A DNA stretch of 64,000 nt from Candidatus Magnetominusculus dajiuhuensis (GCA_015233465.1 JADFXP010000007.1:1-64000); one strand, 5' to 3'. Shown: positions 8,643-18,006, counted from the stretch's first letter. Notes: generated by a model not told the origin, from the sequence alone. Translations and numbers: made by a program.

Positions 8643-9941
8643 TTAAAGATTATTATTAAGTTTCGCCCGCACCTTGACCTTTAGGCCATTTCTCTCTAAT
8701 ATAATTACTTGAGACCCTTTTTCAATAAATTCATCACTCCAAGCGCTCCAAAGCTCGCCTTGCATCATAATTGTGCCATTTTTAAATATATCCGTTTTAG
8801 CTGAAGCGGTTTTTCCAATATATGCTTCAATACCAGTAATAGGTTTTCGTTTCCATGCCTTATATACAAGCCTAAAGGTTAATATAAAATATAACGCAGT
8901 AATGAAAACTGCAGGAATGATAATTCCTAATGAGATCTTATAAAATGGTTCAGAGTCTGGAAACAGCATCAATGATCCTATCATCATAGATATTATCCCT
9001 CCAATAGTCAATATTCCGTGCGATATAATCGTAACCTCTAATATAAATAATATAATTCCAATGATGATTAAAAACACTCCTGCTATATTAACAGGCAGGG
9101 TTTGAAAGGCATAAAATGCTAAGATTATTGATATTGAACCCATTACGCCCGGAAATATTGCCCCAGGAGAAGTAAATTCAAAATATAATCCATAAAATCC
9201 TAATAACATTAAGATATACGCAACACTTGGATTTGTGATAATCCCTAATATCTTATATCTTAGTCCCATCTCAACATTAACAATCTTTGCGTCTTTGGTA
9301 TTAAGAGTGATTGGTTTATCATTGATGGTGATTACTCTGCCGTTTAATTGTGTAAGAAGGTCATCAATATTATTAGCAATAATATCAATAACATGCTGTG
9401 TTAGCGCATCTTTTTCAGTAATTGAAACGCTGTTTCTGACAGCTTCTTGTCCCCAAACCTCATTTCTGCCTCTTTTTATGGCAATGGATTTAATAAAGGC
9501 AGCCATGTCATTTGTAACTTTTTCCTTCATTGTTGAATCTAAATTCTGTCCGTTTGAGTTTACTGGATGAGCTGCGCCTATATTTGTGCCGGGAGTCATA
9601 GCAGCCACATGTGCTGCCATTGTGATAAAAACCCCAGCTGAGGCTGCATGAGCGCCTGATGGATTAACATATACTATTACAGGGATAAGGCTTTGATTTA
9701 TATCTTTTATAATTGAACGCATAGATGAATCAAGCCCGCCTGGAGTATCTAATTTTATTATAATGGCGGTAAATCTCTCAATGTTAGCGCGTTGGATATT
9801 ACTTTGTATAAATTCTGCGGAAACCGGGCTTATCATATCATTTACACTGACAACTAAAATATCATTTTTGGCAAATACAACCGCAGGGATAGCGAGAATT
9901 AAAAACAATAATATGATAAATTTATACCATAGAGTTTTCAT
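8643..9941 (-). CDS. NfeD-type membrane serine protease (ClpP class)
   Basis: A 432-aa long-form NfeD (NfeD1b). A signal peptide (about 1-24) precedes a ClpP-like protease domain with [12 protein letters not shown] and the [14 protein letters not shown] segment holding the likely nucleophilic Ser. [10 protein letters not shown] follows, then several membrane spans (about 235-345) and a C-terminal OB-fold NfeD domain ([13 protein letters not shown] to the end). Archaeal relatives cut the C-terminus of stomatin, and the slipin gene lies directly downstream. A role in membrane protein quality control is inferred. Confidence 0.9.
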   Translation of the reverse strand: MKTLWYKFIILLFLILAIPAVVFAKNDILVVSVNDMISPVSAEFIQSNIQRANIERFTAIIIKLDTPGGLDSSMRSIIKDINQSLIPVIVYVNPSGAHAASAGVFITMAAHVAAMTPGTNIGAAHPVNSNGQNLDSTMKEKVTNDMAAFIKSIAIKRGRNEVWGQEAVRNSVSITEKDALTQHVIDIIANNIDDLLTQLNGRVITINDKPITLNTKDAKIVNVEMGLRYKILGIITNPSVAYILMLLGFYGLYFEFTSPGAIFPGVMGSISIILAFYAFQTLPVNIAGVFLIIIGIILFILEVTIISHGILTIGGIISMMIGSLMLFPDSEPFYKISLGIIIPAVFITALYFILTFRLVYKAWKRKPITGIEAYIGKTASAKTDIFKNGTIMMQGELWSAWSDEFIEKGSQVIILERNGLKVKVRAKLNNNL

Positions 9942-9973
9942 ACAACATTATAACATATTTTTGTTTAATTTGA

Positions 9974-10174
9974 TTAAACTTTATTACTATTCACAAGTCG
10001 TGTAAAGTGTTCAAAAGACCTGTCGTAGGTTGCTTCAGCGTCTTTTGGGAAAAAACAAGCTGGTATTTCACGGTTTTTGCGATGATGGGTAATACAATCA
10101 CAACATGTTCCCTTTCTACCGCAAGTATAACTGCAGTTGCAAGACGTTAGGTTTTTTTCTTTTTTACATTCCAT
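9974..10174 (-). CDS. Small Cys-rich cytosolic protein (DUF6485-like)
   Basis: A 66-aa protein starting MECKKEKNLTSCNCSYTC, with further cysteines in GTCCDCITHHR and one in PACFFPK. The Cys/His spacing suggests a bound metal (zinc or Fe-S). I recognise it as the small conserved DUF6485-type protein common in anaerobes; function unknown. It is transcribed with proB, whose stop is 4 nt upstream of this ATG, so it may be co-translated. No membrane segment or signal is visible. Confidence 0.75.
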   Translation of the reverse strand: MECKKEKNLTSCNCSYTCGRKGTCCDCITHHRKNREIPACFFPKDAEATYDRSFEHFTRLVNSNKV

Positions 10175-10178
10175 AGTT

Positions 10179-11276
10179 TTATCCTTTAATGATGGTCATA
10201 TTGTCTCTATGAATTACCTCATCAGAATATTTAAATCCAAGAATTGTTTCAATATGAGAGGTCTTTTTCCCATATATTTTGATAAGTTCTTCTGAGGAAT
10301 AATTTACTAGACCTTTAGCAATTTTATTTCCATTTTTATCAATACAATAAACTGCGTCTCCGCGTACAAATTGTCCTTCAATTTTATTAATACCTGAGGG
10401 TAAAAGACTTGTTCCCTTTGAAATAATGGCATTAACTGCGCCGTCATCAAGAATCAGAGAACCGTTAGATTTTATCCCTGAAGCTATCCAGCCTTTTCTT
10501 GCTCCATAGCGTTTTGTCTGCGGTTCGAATTTTGTTCCAACTTCAATATCTTCTAAAATATCCAATATTTGACCGCTGTTATTACCATTAATAATATAAG
10601 TTGGGATGGAATTATCTGTGGCAATCTTGGCTGCCTGAACTTTAGAACACATTCCGCCAGTGCCTACAAGGCTTTGGGTAACGCCTGCGCATTGTTCTAT
10701 TTCAGTGGTTATTTCCTTTATTATAGGTATAAGTTTTGCTGATTTTGATTGAGGGTTTTCGGTATATAGACCATCAACATCAGAGAGGATTATGAGTTTA
10801 TCCGCATTGAGTAAAGTTGAAACAAGGGCTGCGAGTCTGTCATTATCTCCGAATTTAAGTCCCTCGATTGCAACTGTATCGTTTTCATTAATAATTGGAA
10901 CAACCCTATAGCTAATAAGGGTAGAGAGTGTATTTTTGGCATTAATATATCTATTTCGGTCGGAGAAAATTTCTTGTGTAAGCAGAACTTGGGCAGCCTT
11001 TTTCCCGTGTTTATTAAAAGCCCTTTCGTAAGCCCAGATCAACGAACTCTGCCCAATTGCAGCAGCAGCTTGTTTGAGATTAATGTCAGTAATTTTACCT
11101 TTGATATTAAGTTTATTTTTTCCAGCTGCAACAGCGCCTGAAGATACAATAACTGGGTCTATCCCTTTGTCGTGAATTTCAGATATATTATTAACGATAG
11201 ATTCAATCCTCTTTTCTGAGAGTCCGAAATCATCGGTAATAATGCTGCTTCCAATTTTAATAACAAATATAGTCAT
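10179..11276 (-). CDS. proB: Glutamate 5-kinase
   Basis: A 365-aa protein. The amino-acid kinase domain (about 1-255) opens with IVIKIGSSI-type residues, contains SSGAVAAG and the substrate loop NENDTVAIEGLKFGDNDRL, and a C-terminal PUA domain follows (about 275-350). It phosphorylates glutamate, the first step of proline synthesis, and is usually inhibited by proline. No proA is adjacent, which is a little unusual. The ATG at 11276 gives the family-typical N-terminus. A family A repeat sits 6 nt upstream of the start codon and may shape its 5' leader. Confidence 0.93.
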   Translation of the reverse strand: MTIFVIKIGSSIITDDFGLSEKRIESIVNNISEIHDKGIDPVIVSSGAVAAGKNKLNIKGKITDINLKQAAAAIGQSSLIWAYERAFNKHGKKAAQVLLTQEIFSDRNRYINAKNTLSTLISYRVVPIINENDTVAIEGLKFGDNDRLAALVSTLLNADKLIILSDVDGLYTENPQSKSAKLIPIIKEITTEIEQCAGVTQSLVGTGGMCSKVQAAKIATDNSIPTYIINGNNSGQILDILEDIEVGTKFEPQTKRYGARKGWIASGIKSNGSLILDDGAVNAIISKGTSLLPSGINKIEGQFVRGDAVYCIDKNGNKIAKGLVNYSSEELIKIYGKKTSHIETILGFKYSDEVIHRDNMTIIKG

Positions 11277-11282
11277 CTTTTA

Positions 11283-11388
11283 TAATGGGTTCAAATTTGG
11301 GCAATAGCCCCAAACCCGAATAAATTCTTTGCGGGATTTTTAAGGGCAGGGTCGTAGACCCGTTATAAAAACCCTTAAAGGGTTACTT
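11283..11388 (+). repeat. Family A palindromic repeat, copy 3 (forward, long form)
   Basis: Forward copy of about 105 bp in the divergent proB/11474 gap. It includes a GGGCAATAGCCCC module followed by AAACCCGA, then CTTTGCGGG and two further hairpins (GGGTCGTAGACCC and an AACCCTTAAAGGGTT-type stem). Positions 11327-11388 are a perfect 62-nt inverted match to 13680-13741. Confidence 0.9.
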
Positions 11389-11473
11389 CATAATATTAAC
11401 ATATTATTTACTAAAGGTTATTATAAAATATAACGATACAATATTAAATACATATTAATTAGGAGAAATAATT

Positions 11474-11611
11474 ATGAGCGAACAAATGGATATATATGAA
11501 ATTTTAAGTATTACAATAGCTGGGGATGACAAGTCTATTATTGAGTCTGAAAAAGTTGAACCGCAGAAAAAAGTTATAAAATGTCAATTTTTTTGTTATC
11601 CAGGTTTTTAG
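11474..11611 (+). CDS. Unknown 45-aa peptide ending CQFFCYPGF
   Basis: A 45-codon ORF with a strong ribosome-binding site (AGGAGAAATAATTATG). It reads MSEQMDIYEILSITIAGDD... and ends ...KVIKCQFFCYPGF. The N-terminal 30 residues are acidic and possibly helical. The C-terminus is short, aromatic and has two cysteines three residues apart from each other's neighbours (CxxxC). I do not recognise a family. The leader-plus-core look recalls modified-peptide precursors, but no modification enzyme or exporter gene lies near. It could also be a regulatory leader peptide for thiE-thiC, which starts 180 nt downstream. Confidence 0.5.
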   Translation: MSEQMDIYEILSITIAGDDKSIIESEKVEPQKKVIKCQFFCYPGF

Positions 11612-11790
11612 GATTTTATTTAATCTTTGGTTTCCTGCCCAATTGCAGTGCTCTTGACATTCTTATTGATAATACTGTACTTTAGTAAGAGGGTGTATAT
11701 TAATTATTTTTCTATTTTTATATAGGCAATCCATAAATATTTATTTAAGTCACCCCGAGGAATAATTTCATTTTTCACTAAACATAAAGA
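11612..11790 (+). other. Gap between the 45-aa ORF and thiE
   Basis: AT-rich leader of thiE. I looked for a TPP riboswitch (the CTGAGA and ACCC...GAACCTGAT signatures) and see neither. No clear terminator hairpin with a T-run separates the small ORF from thiE, so read-through is possible. Confidence 0.4.
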
Positions 11791-12405
11791 ATGTTATCCT
11801 TTAATTTATATCTTATAACAGACAGGTCATTGACTAAAAAAGGGCTTATAGATTCAGTCAAGCAGGCGTTAAATGCTGGTATTAAGGCTGTGCAGCTGCG
11901 TGAAAAGGATTTATCTATAAAAGAATTAGTCACACTTGCAGATTCTTTAAGAAAGATTACTGAGCAATACGGCGCGATGCTTTTTATAAATGACAGGGTT
12001 GATGTAGCTCTTTGCACAGGGGCTGATGGGGTGCAGCTTAATTCAACTTCCATACCTGTTAAGGCAGTCAGAAAATTTGTCAAAGACGATCTCTATATAG
12101 GTGTAAGCTGTCATTCTCTTAAAGAGGCAGCTAATGCGCAGGACGAAGGCGCTGATTTTGTTACGTTAGGGCCTGCGTTTGAGACTCCTTCTAAGATAAA
12201 ATATGGAAGTCCTATTGGGTTATTACCTATACGAAACGCAAAAAAATCTCTTAAAATTCCAATCTTTGCCATAGGCGGGATAAAATTAGATCATGTTACT
12301 GGAATTATGAAGTGCGGCGCAGATGGAATTGCCCTTATATCTGGAATATTAGCGCAAGATGATGTCTACGGCGCATCAATTAAATATTTGGAGCTATTAA
12401 AATGA
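11791..12405 (+). CDS. thiE: Thiamine-phosphate synthase
   Basis: A 204-aa TIM-barrel enzyme that joins HMP-pyrophosphate and the thiazole phosphate to give thiamine phosphate. Typical segments are LYLITDRSL (residues 6-14), AVQLREKDL, LFINDRVDVAL, GADGVQL, TLGPAFETPSK and PIFAIGGI. Its 3' end overlaps the thiC ATG by 4 nt, so the two are translationally coupled. The ribosome-binding site is poor. No TPP riboswitch is visible upstream, which is uncommon for thi genes. Confidence 0.93.
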   Translation: MLSFNLYLITDRSLTKKGLIDSVKQALNAGIKAVQLREKDLSIKELVTLADSLRKITEQYGAMLFINDRVDVALCTGADGVQLNSTSIPVKAVRKFVKDDLYIGVSCHSLKEAANAQDEGADFVTLGPAFETPSKIKYGSPIGLLPIRNAKKSLKIPIFAIGGIKLDHVTGIMKCGADGIALISGILAQDDVYGASIKYLELLK

Positions 12406-13685
12406 CTAGAATAGAAAATGCTAAAAAAGGTATTATTACAGAAGAAGTAAAGACTGCTGCCCTTATAGAAGGCGTATCTGCTGAGAAACTCTCTATTGAT
12501 ATTGCTGAAGGCAAGAGTGTTATTGCTCGAAATAATATTCATAATATCAAGCCTCTTGCAATCGGAAAAGACTTAAAGATAAAGGTTAATGCAAATATCG
12601 GCACTTCTAAAGACAAATCCACAATAGATGAAGAAATAGAAAAATTAAAAGTCCTTGTAAAATATGGTGCAGACGCAGTCATGGATCTCTCAACAGGAGG
12701 CCCTATTATTGAAATTCGTAAACGTCTAATTGAAGAATCCCCTATTCCCCTCGGAACCGTCCCAATCTATGAAGCAGCAGTTGAAGGCGCTGCACGCTAC
12801 GGCTCAATCATAAAAATGACCCCTGATGATATGTTTAATGCAGTAAGGGCTCACGCTGAGGGCGGAGTTGATTTCGTTACCATACACTGCGGACTAACCA
12901 TGCGCGCAGTAGACAGACTTAAATCTCAAGGCAGAATTTTGGATATAGTAAGCCGAGGTGGCGCGCTTATGCTTGAATGGATGATATATAATAATAAAGA
13001 AAATCCTTTTTATGAATATTACGACAGATTATTAGAACTCGCGCATCAATATGATCTCACGCTAAGTCTCGGCGATGCTATGAGACCGGGTTGTCTTGCG
13101 GATGCCACAGACAGGGCGCAGATTGAAGAACTCTCAACCTTGGGCGAACTTCAGGCAAGGGCATTAGATGCCGGCGTTCAAGTAATAATTGAAGGCCCAG
13201 GTCACGTGCCCCTTAATCAGGTTGAAATGAATATGAAACTCCAAAAGACCCTCTGTAATGGAGCGCCTTTTTATATATTAGGACCGCTTGTAACTGATTG
13301 CGGTATGGGTTATGATCACATATCTGGAGCAATCGGAGGCGCGATAGCAGGAGCTGCTGGAGCAGATTTCCTTTGCTATGTTACACCAGCAGAACACATT
13401 AGACTCCCTGATTTAGATAATGTAGTTGACGGCCTTATCGCTTCTAAAATCGCAGGGCACGCTGGAGATATTGCACGCGGACTCCCTTCTGCAATTGAAC
13501 GTGATAAAAAAATGGCTCGATTTAGAAAAAACCTAGACTGGGAAGGCCAAATGTCCATGTCTTTTAACCCAGATAAGGTCAGAGCTTGGCGCGCCGCTGC
13601 ACCCCCTTCTGAAAGTGATGTCTGCAGCATGTGCTCTGATTTGTGCGCTATAAAGACTGTTGAAAGAGCTTTAAAGAAGAAGTAA
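12402..13685 (+). CDS. thiC: Phosphomethylpyrimidine synthase (radical SAM)
   Basis: A 427-aa enzyme, the short form found in anaerobes and archaea (E. coli ThiC is over 600 aa). It converts aminoimidazole ribotide to HMP-phosphate. Typical stretches are GADAVMDLSTGGPI, FVTIHCG, SLGDAMRPGCLADA, EGPGHVPL and DFLCYVTPAEH. The C-terminal Fe-S motif reads CSMCSDLC. The last codons (AAG AAG TAA) lie inside a family A repeat that begins at 13680. Confidence 0.95.
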   Translation: MTRIENAKKGIITEEVKTAALIEGVSAEKLSIDIAEGKSVIARNNIHNIKPLAIGKDLKIKVNANIGTSKDKSTIDEEIEKLKVLVKYGADAVMDLSTGGPIIEIRKRLIEESPIPLGTVPIYEAAVEGAARYGSIIKMTPDDMFNAVRAHAEGGVDFVTIHCGLTMRAVDRLKSQGRILDIVSRGGALMLEWMIYNNKENPFYEYYDRLLELAHQYDLTLSLGDAMRPGCLADATDRAQIEELSTLGELQARALDAGVQVIIEGPGHVPLNQVEMNMKLQKTLCNGAPFYILGPLVTDCGMGYDHISGAIGGAIAGAAGADFLCYVTPAEHIRLPDLDNVVDGLIASKIAGHAGDIARGLPSAIERDKKMARFRKNLDWEGQMSMSFNPDKVRAWRAAAPPSESDVCSMCSDLCAIKTVERALKKK

Positions 13686-13769
13686 CCCTTTAAGGGTTTT
13701 TATAACGGGTCTACGACCCTGCCCTTAAAAATCCCGCAAAGGGACTCATCCCTTTGAACCCATTATTAA
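13680..13769 (-). repeat. Family A palindromic repeat, copy 4 (reverse)
   Basis: Reverse copy joining thiC and leuS. Its first 62 bp (13680-13741) are the exact inverse of 11327-11388. The rest, CCCGCAAAGGGACTCATCCC then TTTGAACCCATTA, supplies the leuS TTG start. The thiC stop codon is also inside. Confidence 0.9.
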
Positions 13770-16273
13770 AAGATAGAGTAGATAAATTGGATATTCAAAA
13801 TATTGAGAAAAAATGGCAGAAATATTGGCAAAAGAATAAATTATTTGAAGTAAATAAAAATAAAGAGAAATTCTATTGTCTTGAGATGTTCCCATACCCT
13901 TCAGGTAAAATACATATGGGACACGTCCGAAACTATACCATCGGAGATGTCATCGCGCGTTATAAACGCATGAGAGGTTTTGATGTCCTTCACCCAATAG
14001 GCTGGGATTCATTCGGTCTGCCCGCTGAAAATGCAGCTATCTTAAATAAAGTCCACCCTGCAGTTTGGACTTACGAAAACATCGCATATATGAAAAAACA
14101 GCTCATGGCTATGGGCTTTAGCTACGATTTCACCCGCGAAGTCACCACATGCAGCCCAGAATATTATAAATGGAATCAATGGTTTTTCCTTAAAATGTAT
14201 GAATTAGGTCTCGCCTATAGAAAATCCTCTATGGTCAATTGGTGTAATGACTGCGCAACAGTCCTTGCCAACGAACAGGTTATTGACGGGCAGTGCTGGA
14301 GATGCGGGAATGTGGTCGTTCAAAAAGAACTTGAACAATGGTTTTTTAAAATAACTAATTACGCTGAAGAATTATTAACTGGCTGCGATACCCTTATAGG
14401 ATGGCCTGAACATGTAGTATCTATGCAGAAAAATTGGATAGGCAAAAGTATTGGCACAGAAGTGGATTTTCCTATTTTTGAATCTAATGAAAGATTAAGG
14501 ATTTTCACTACAAGACCAGATACAATATTTGGCGCAACATTTATGTGTATAGCTCCAACCCATCCCCTTGCCTCTCAATTTTTAGGCAATAATTCAGAGT
14601 TGAAGGGTTTAATAGATAATTATGGAAAGATAGATGATAAAATTGGAATCTTTACAGAACACTTTGCGATAAATCCTCTAAGTGAAGAAAACATACCAAT
14701 ATTCGTTGCTAATTTTGTGCTAATGGAATACGGCACTGGCGCTATAATGAGCGTCCCTGCACATGATGAGAGGGATTTTGAATTTGCCCGCAAATATGGG
14801 CTTGCAGTCAGGCAGGTTATTATCCCTAAGGATGTACAAGTTGATGATATACTTACCAATGCCTATATAGGCGAGGGCGTTTTGGTTAAATCTAAACAAT
14901 TTAATAATCTATTTAATATAGAGGCAATTGAGGCAATCTCTAAATATATTGAAGAAAAAGGGATAGGCAAGAGAGTTGTAAATTATAAACTAAGAGATTG
15001 GGGGATTTCCAGACAGCGTTATTGGGGATGTCCGATTCCTATAGTTTATTGTAAGACCTGCGGCGTTGTTCCTGTCCCAGAAAATGAGCTTCCAGTAGTT
15101 CTTCCTGAAGATATAGAATTTAGCGGAGGCAGTGTTTCGCCCCTTGCACAAGTAGAGTCATTTTGTCGTGTGAAGTGTCCAAGATGCGGGGCTGATGGCC
15201 GCAGAGAGACTGATACTATGGATACATTTGTAGATTCTTCATGGTATTTTATACGTTATTGTTCAACTAAGGAAGAAGATGCCCTTGATAAAGAAAATAT
15301 CAAGCGTTTTATGCCAGTAGATCAATATATTGGCGGGGTTGAACATGCGGTACTGCATTTATTATATTCGAGGTTTTTTACAAGGGTTCTGAGGGATATT
15401 GGGGTAGTGGATTTTGATGAGCCGTTTAGACGTTTGCTTACCCAAGGTATGGTTTGTAAGGAAACCCTAAAATGTCCAGAGCATGGATGGTTATTCACTG
15501 ATGAAGTTAAAGAGGATAAATGTATTCATTGTGGTAAAGAAGTTTTAAAAGGGCGTACTGAAAAGATGTCCAAATCTAAAAAAAATGTTATTGATCCAAA
15601 TGTTTTAATAAATAAATATGGAGCGGATACTATAAGGCTTTTTTCATTATTTGCAGCGCCTCCTGAGAAGGACTTAGAGTGGTCTGATCAAGGGGTAGAG
15701 GGTGCGAGCAGGTTTTTGAATAGGTTATGGAATTTAGTAGAGACTAATGTTGATACTCTTAAAAAAACGGATATAAAGGGGTTTAGAGGTAATTCTGGAT
15801 TATTTAAAAAGACGCATCAGACGATAATGAAGGTAACGGAGTCAATAGAGCGTGATTATCATTTTAATACAGCGATAGCAGCGATGATGGAGTTATTAAA
15901 TGAGATGACTGGGCTGCAGCATGATGATAAATCACTAAAATTTGCAGTAAGGGCGATGATTTTATTATTAAGTCCATTTGCTCCGCATATTGCTGAGGAG
16001 TTATGGGAGGTATCTGGTGCGGAGAGGGGAATATCTAAGCAAAGTTGGCCAGAATATGACAAAGAGGCAGCAAAAGAGGATGAGATTGAATTAGTAGTGC
16101 AGATAAATGGAAAGGTTAGGTCAAAGATAATGGTTGATGTTGGGTTAAATGATGACCAGATAAAGGGTATCGCATTATCTGATGAAAGGGTAATATCGTT
16201 TATAGGGAGTAGTGTGGTTAAAAAAATAATTGTGGTAAAGGGCAAGTTAATTAATATAGTGGTGACCAATTGA
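13754..16273 (+). CDS. leuS: Leucyl-tRNA synthetase
   Basis: An 839-aa class I aminoacyl-tRNA synthetase. The HIGH-type motif is HMGH (in [12 protein letters not shown], near residue 55) and the KMSKS motif is in [10 protein letters not shown] near residue 610. The editing domain and C-terminal [10 protein letters not shown] segment are present, and a Cys-rich zinc-type insert ([13 protein letters not shown]) is visible. The longest frame starts at TTG 13754 within a family A repeat; a start at the second TTG (13787, [10 protein letters not shown]) would give a more typical N-terminus. The stop overlaps the lptE start as TTGA. Confidence 0.95.
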   Translation: MNPLLKDRVDKLDIQNIEKKWQKYWQKNKLFEVNKNKEKFYCLEMFPYPSGKIHMGHVRNYTIGDVIARYKRMRGFDVLHPIGWDSFGLPAENAAILNKVHPAVWTYENIAYMKKQLMAMGFSYDFTREVTTCSPEYYKWNQWFFLKMYELGLAYRKSSMVNWCNDCATVLANEQVIDGQCWRCGNVVVQKELEQWFFKITNYAEELLTGCDTLIGWPEHVVSMQKNWIGKSIGTEVDFPIFESNERLRIFTTRPDTIFGATFMCIAPTHPLASQFLGNNSELKGLIDNYGKIDDKIGIFTEHFAINPLSEENIPIFVANFVLMEYGTGAIMSVPAHDERDFEFARKYGLAVRQVIIPKDVQVDDILTNAYIGEGVLVKSKQFNNLFNIEAIEAISKYIEEKGIGKRVVNYKLRDWGISRQRYWGCPIPIVYCKTCGVVPVPENELPVVLPEDIEFSGGSVSPLAQVESFCRVKCPRCGADGRRETDTMDTFVDSSWYFIRYCSTKEEDALDKENIKRFMPVDQYIGGVEHAVLHLLYSRFFTRVLRDIGVVDFDEPFRRLLTQGMVCKETLKCPEHGWLFTDEVKEDKCIHCGKEVLKGRTEKMSKSKKNVIDPNVLINKYGADTIRLFSLFAAPPEKDLEWSDQGVEGASRFLNRLWNLVETNVDTLKKTDIKGFRGNSGLFKKTHQTIMKVTESIERDYHFNTAIAAMMELLNEMTGLQHDDKSLKFAVRAMILLLSPFAPHIAEELWEVSGAERGISKQSWPEYDKEAAKEDEIELVVQINGKVRSKIMVDVGLNDDQIKGIALSDERVISFIGSSVVKKIIVVKGKLINIVVTN

Positions 16274-16806
16274 TTTTTATAAAAGGGTCAAGGGGACGAG
16301 TCCCCTTGCGGGTCAAGGGCAGAGCCCTTGTAATAATCCTTTTAGCATTATCTATAATTTCCTGTGGCTACACAATAGCTAGCAGGGCATCGTTGTCAAT
16401 TGATTCTATTAAGATTGGTAAGATTATAAATAAGACGAGTGAGCCGTCTTTGCAGGACATGTTGAATATAGCGCTTGTAGATGAGTTTCAGAGGCGCGGG
16501 GTGAAGGTGACGGACAGCTCGGATAATATTATAGATGCTGATATAATCAGTTATAAACTTGATTTATTATCTGAGAAGAAGGAGCTTGGTTTAGAATATC
16601 AAACGAATATAAAGGTTGATTTCAGGGTGAGGTGTAATGGAGAGGATAGGGAATATAGAGGGGTGACGTCTCCTTCGATAGATTATTTTGCAGGGCAGAG
16701 TGCTTTAAATTCAACTGCTGCGCATAAGCAGTTATCTGATAAGCAGGCGATGGATGGAATTGCCTTTTTTATAGTAACGCAATTAGCGTTGAATAGTCCT
16801 AAATGA
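16270..16806 (+). CDS. lptE: LptE-like lipoprotein for LPS export
   Basis: A 178-aa lipoprotein directly after leuS, the place where lptE sits in many Gram-negative genomes. A hydrophobic signal ([17 protein letters not shown]) ends in a lipobox with Cys near residue 32. The mature part has the LptE pattern ([20 protein letters not shown], then [16 protein letters not shown]). It would partner LptD in inserting lipopolysaccharide into the outer membrane. The N-terminal stretch [14 protein letters not shown] is encoded by a family A repeat, so the repeat has become the charged start of the signal peptide. TTG at 16306 is an alternative, also inside the repeat. Confidence 0.8.
   Translation: MIFIKGSRGRVPLRVKGRALVIILLALSIISCGYTIASRASLSIDSIKIGKIINKTSEPSLQDMLNIALVDEFQRRGVKVTDSSDNIIDADIISYKLDLLSEKKELGLEYQTNIKVDFRVRCNGEDREYRGVTSPSIDYFAGQSALNSTAAHKQLSDKQAMDGIAFFIVTQLALNSPK
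16285..16330 (+). repeat. Family A palindromic repeat, copy 5 (forward, inside lptE)
   Basis: GGGTCAAGGGGACGAGTCCC then CTTGCGGGTCAAGGGCAGAG and CCCTT. The whole copy is read in frame as codons of the lptE signal peptide. Stems are AAGGGGAC/GTCCCCTT and AAGGGC/GCCCTT. Confidence 0.9.
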
Positions 16807-16811
16807 TAATT

Positions 16812-17522
16812 TTATTTAAAGACGTAAACTATACTTACAGATGGGATCAGATTAATTGAACCTTTTGGGAAGTAAACAAAATTATCATTATTTGTTGGGG
16901 TATTCATATTTTGGGTAATTATATCATTGAATATAAAGGTTCTTAAATAAGCGCCAACTGTAATCATAATAGAAGAAACATTAAACGCAACGCCGCCTCC
17001 GATATTCAACCCCAAACCATAGAAACTCATATTTTGAAAAAATGCTGTATATGCGTTTTGGTCTAGTGATAACCATGGAAATGATAATCCAAATTGAAAA
17101 AATGGTTGAATTGCAGAATTTGGCATTAAATAATATCTACCGTCGAGACTAATAATTCTATATTCAGCTAATGTATGATTTTTAAAAACTCCGTTGATGT
17201 GACTATAGGCATCATGAGTGGAAGAAAGATAACAAAATTCAAGGCTTACATTATCATTTCTGACTCCGCCAGTAAATCCATACGCAAAAGCATTTTTAAG
17301 ATATGGGAAAACTGGAGTAATCGTTTGGGTCAATTTAGAACCTTGTTGAGCTATTGAGACATTTGTTCCATTGAAATCTCCAGAAAGAGAATTATAAGCT
17401 GCAACTGGACCTAAAAAAAATGTATATTTATCTTCAAGCTCATCTGCCAAAGCTGTGCTGCAAAGGCATAATATCATCATCATTACAAATATTTTGATTA
17501 GTCCAAGTTTTTTTAATAACAT
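16812..17522 (-). CDS. Outer-membrane beta-barrel protein, function unknown
   Basis: About 236 aa from the ATG at 17522, chosen because a perfect AGGAGG lies 6 nt before it; the frame extends upstream to 17543. A signal peptide (KIFVMMMILCLCSTALA) is followed by strands with alternating polarity (e.g. NVSLEFCYLSSTHDAYSH, PFFQFGLSFPWLSL, GLGLNIGGGVAFNVSS) and ends in SIVYVFK with a terminal aromatic pattern. This resembles small 8-strand outer-membrane barrels of the OmpA/OmpW size class. I recognise no specific family. The gene runs convergently with lptE, with a 5-nt gap. Confidence 0.7.
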   Translation of the reverse strand: MLLKKLGLIKIFVMMMILCLCSTALADELEDKYTFFLGPVAAYNSLSGDFNGTNVSIAQQGSKLTQTITPVFPYLKNAFAYGFTGGVRNDNVSLEFCYLSSTHDAYSHINGVFKNHTLAEYRIISLDGRYYLMPNSAIQPFFQFGLSFPWLSLDQNAYTAFFQNMSFYGLGLNIGGGVAFNVSSIMITVGAYLRTFIFNDIITQNMNTPTNNDNFVYFPKGSINLIPSVSIVYVFK

Positions 17523-17682
17523 CAATTCCCTCCTGAGTTTCAAAAAAAATCTATAATTAGAACTCTAAAATTTGTTCTCAATATTCAAGTATACATTGAT
17601 TAATATGAAATTGTAAACTAGTTGAGATAATTATTCAATCAATATAATATATTGCAGATTAAAATATAAAGGATTTAGTTAA

Positions 17683-17728
17683 TAATAAACCAGTCTCTTC
17701 GTAATACATAGAAGAGACTGGTTTATTA
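17683..17728. terminator. Perfect 18-bp inverted repeat, candidate terminator
   Basis: TAATAAACCAGTCTCTTC (17683-17700) is exactly repeated in inverse at 17711-17728 with a 10-nt loop. On the minus strand it lies 48 nt after the CDGSH stop and ends in GGTTTATTATTAA, a U-rich tail, so it may be that gene's terminator. The perfect long stem also fits a remnant of a mobile element. Nothing else is visible in 17523-17775. Confidence 0.55.
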
Positions 17729-17775
17729 GATAGTTTAAAGTGTAATAGAGATTATTTTTTATGCGAATTATCGCT

Positions 17776-18006
17776 TTATTTCAAATGTGACCCATCGCAA
17801 AAGGGAAGATTTTGAGATTTACCGCATCCGCAGATATTAACGGTCTTTTTTTCTTTTATTTCTACTTTAAAGGGTTTGAATGGAGACCCCTTATGTGAAC
17901 CATCACAATATGGAGGTTTTTTTGTCTTATTGCAGCCACAATATTGTTTAATACCAGGTTCTTCTTCAATTACATAAGGCTTTTTTTGTTCGTACATGAA
18001 ATTCAC
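17776..18006 (-). CDS. Double CDGSH-type iron-sulfur protein
   Basis: A 76-aa protein with two CDGSH sites, each with the Cys-X-Cys...Cys-X3-His pattern: [16 protein letters not shown] (about residues 23-38) and [16 protein letters not shown] (about 58-73). Each binds a [2Fe-2S] cluster through three Cys and one His. Tandem short forms like this are small soluble redox or cluster-transfer proteins of unknown partner. It appears to be a single gene. The C-terminus is complete (SHLK). Confidence 0.93.
   Translation of the reverse strand: MNFMYEQKKPYVIEEEPGIKQYCGCNKTKKPPYCDGSHKGSPFKPFKVEIKEKKTVNICGCGKSQNLPFCDGSHLK

Noticed and set aside
11277-11790. TPP riboswitch upstream of thiE/thiC
   Set aside because: Neither conserved core sequence is found; the folded parts here are family A repeat hairpins.
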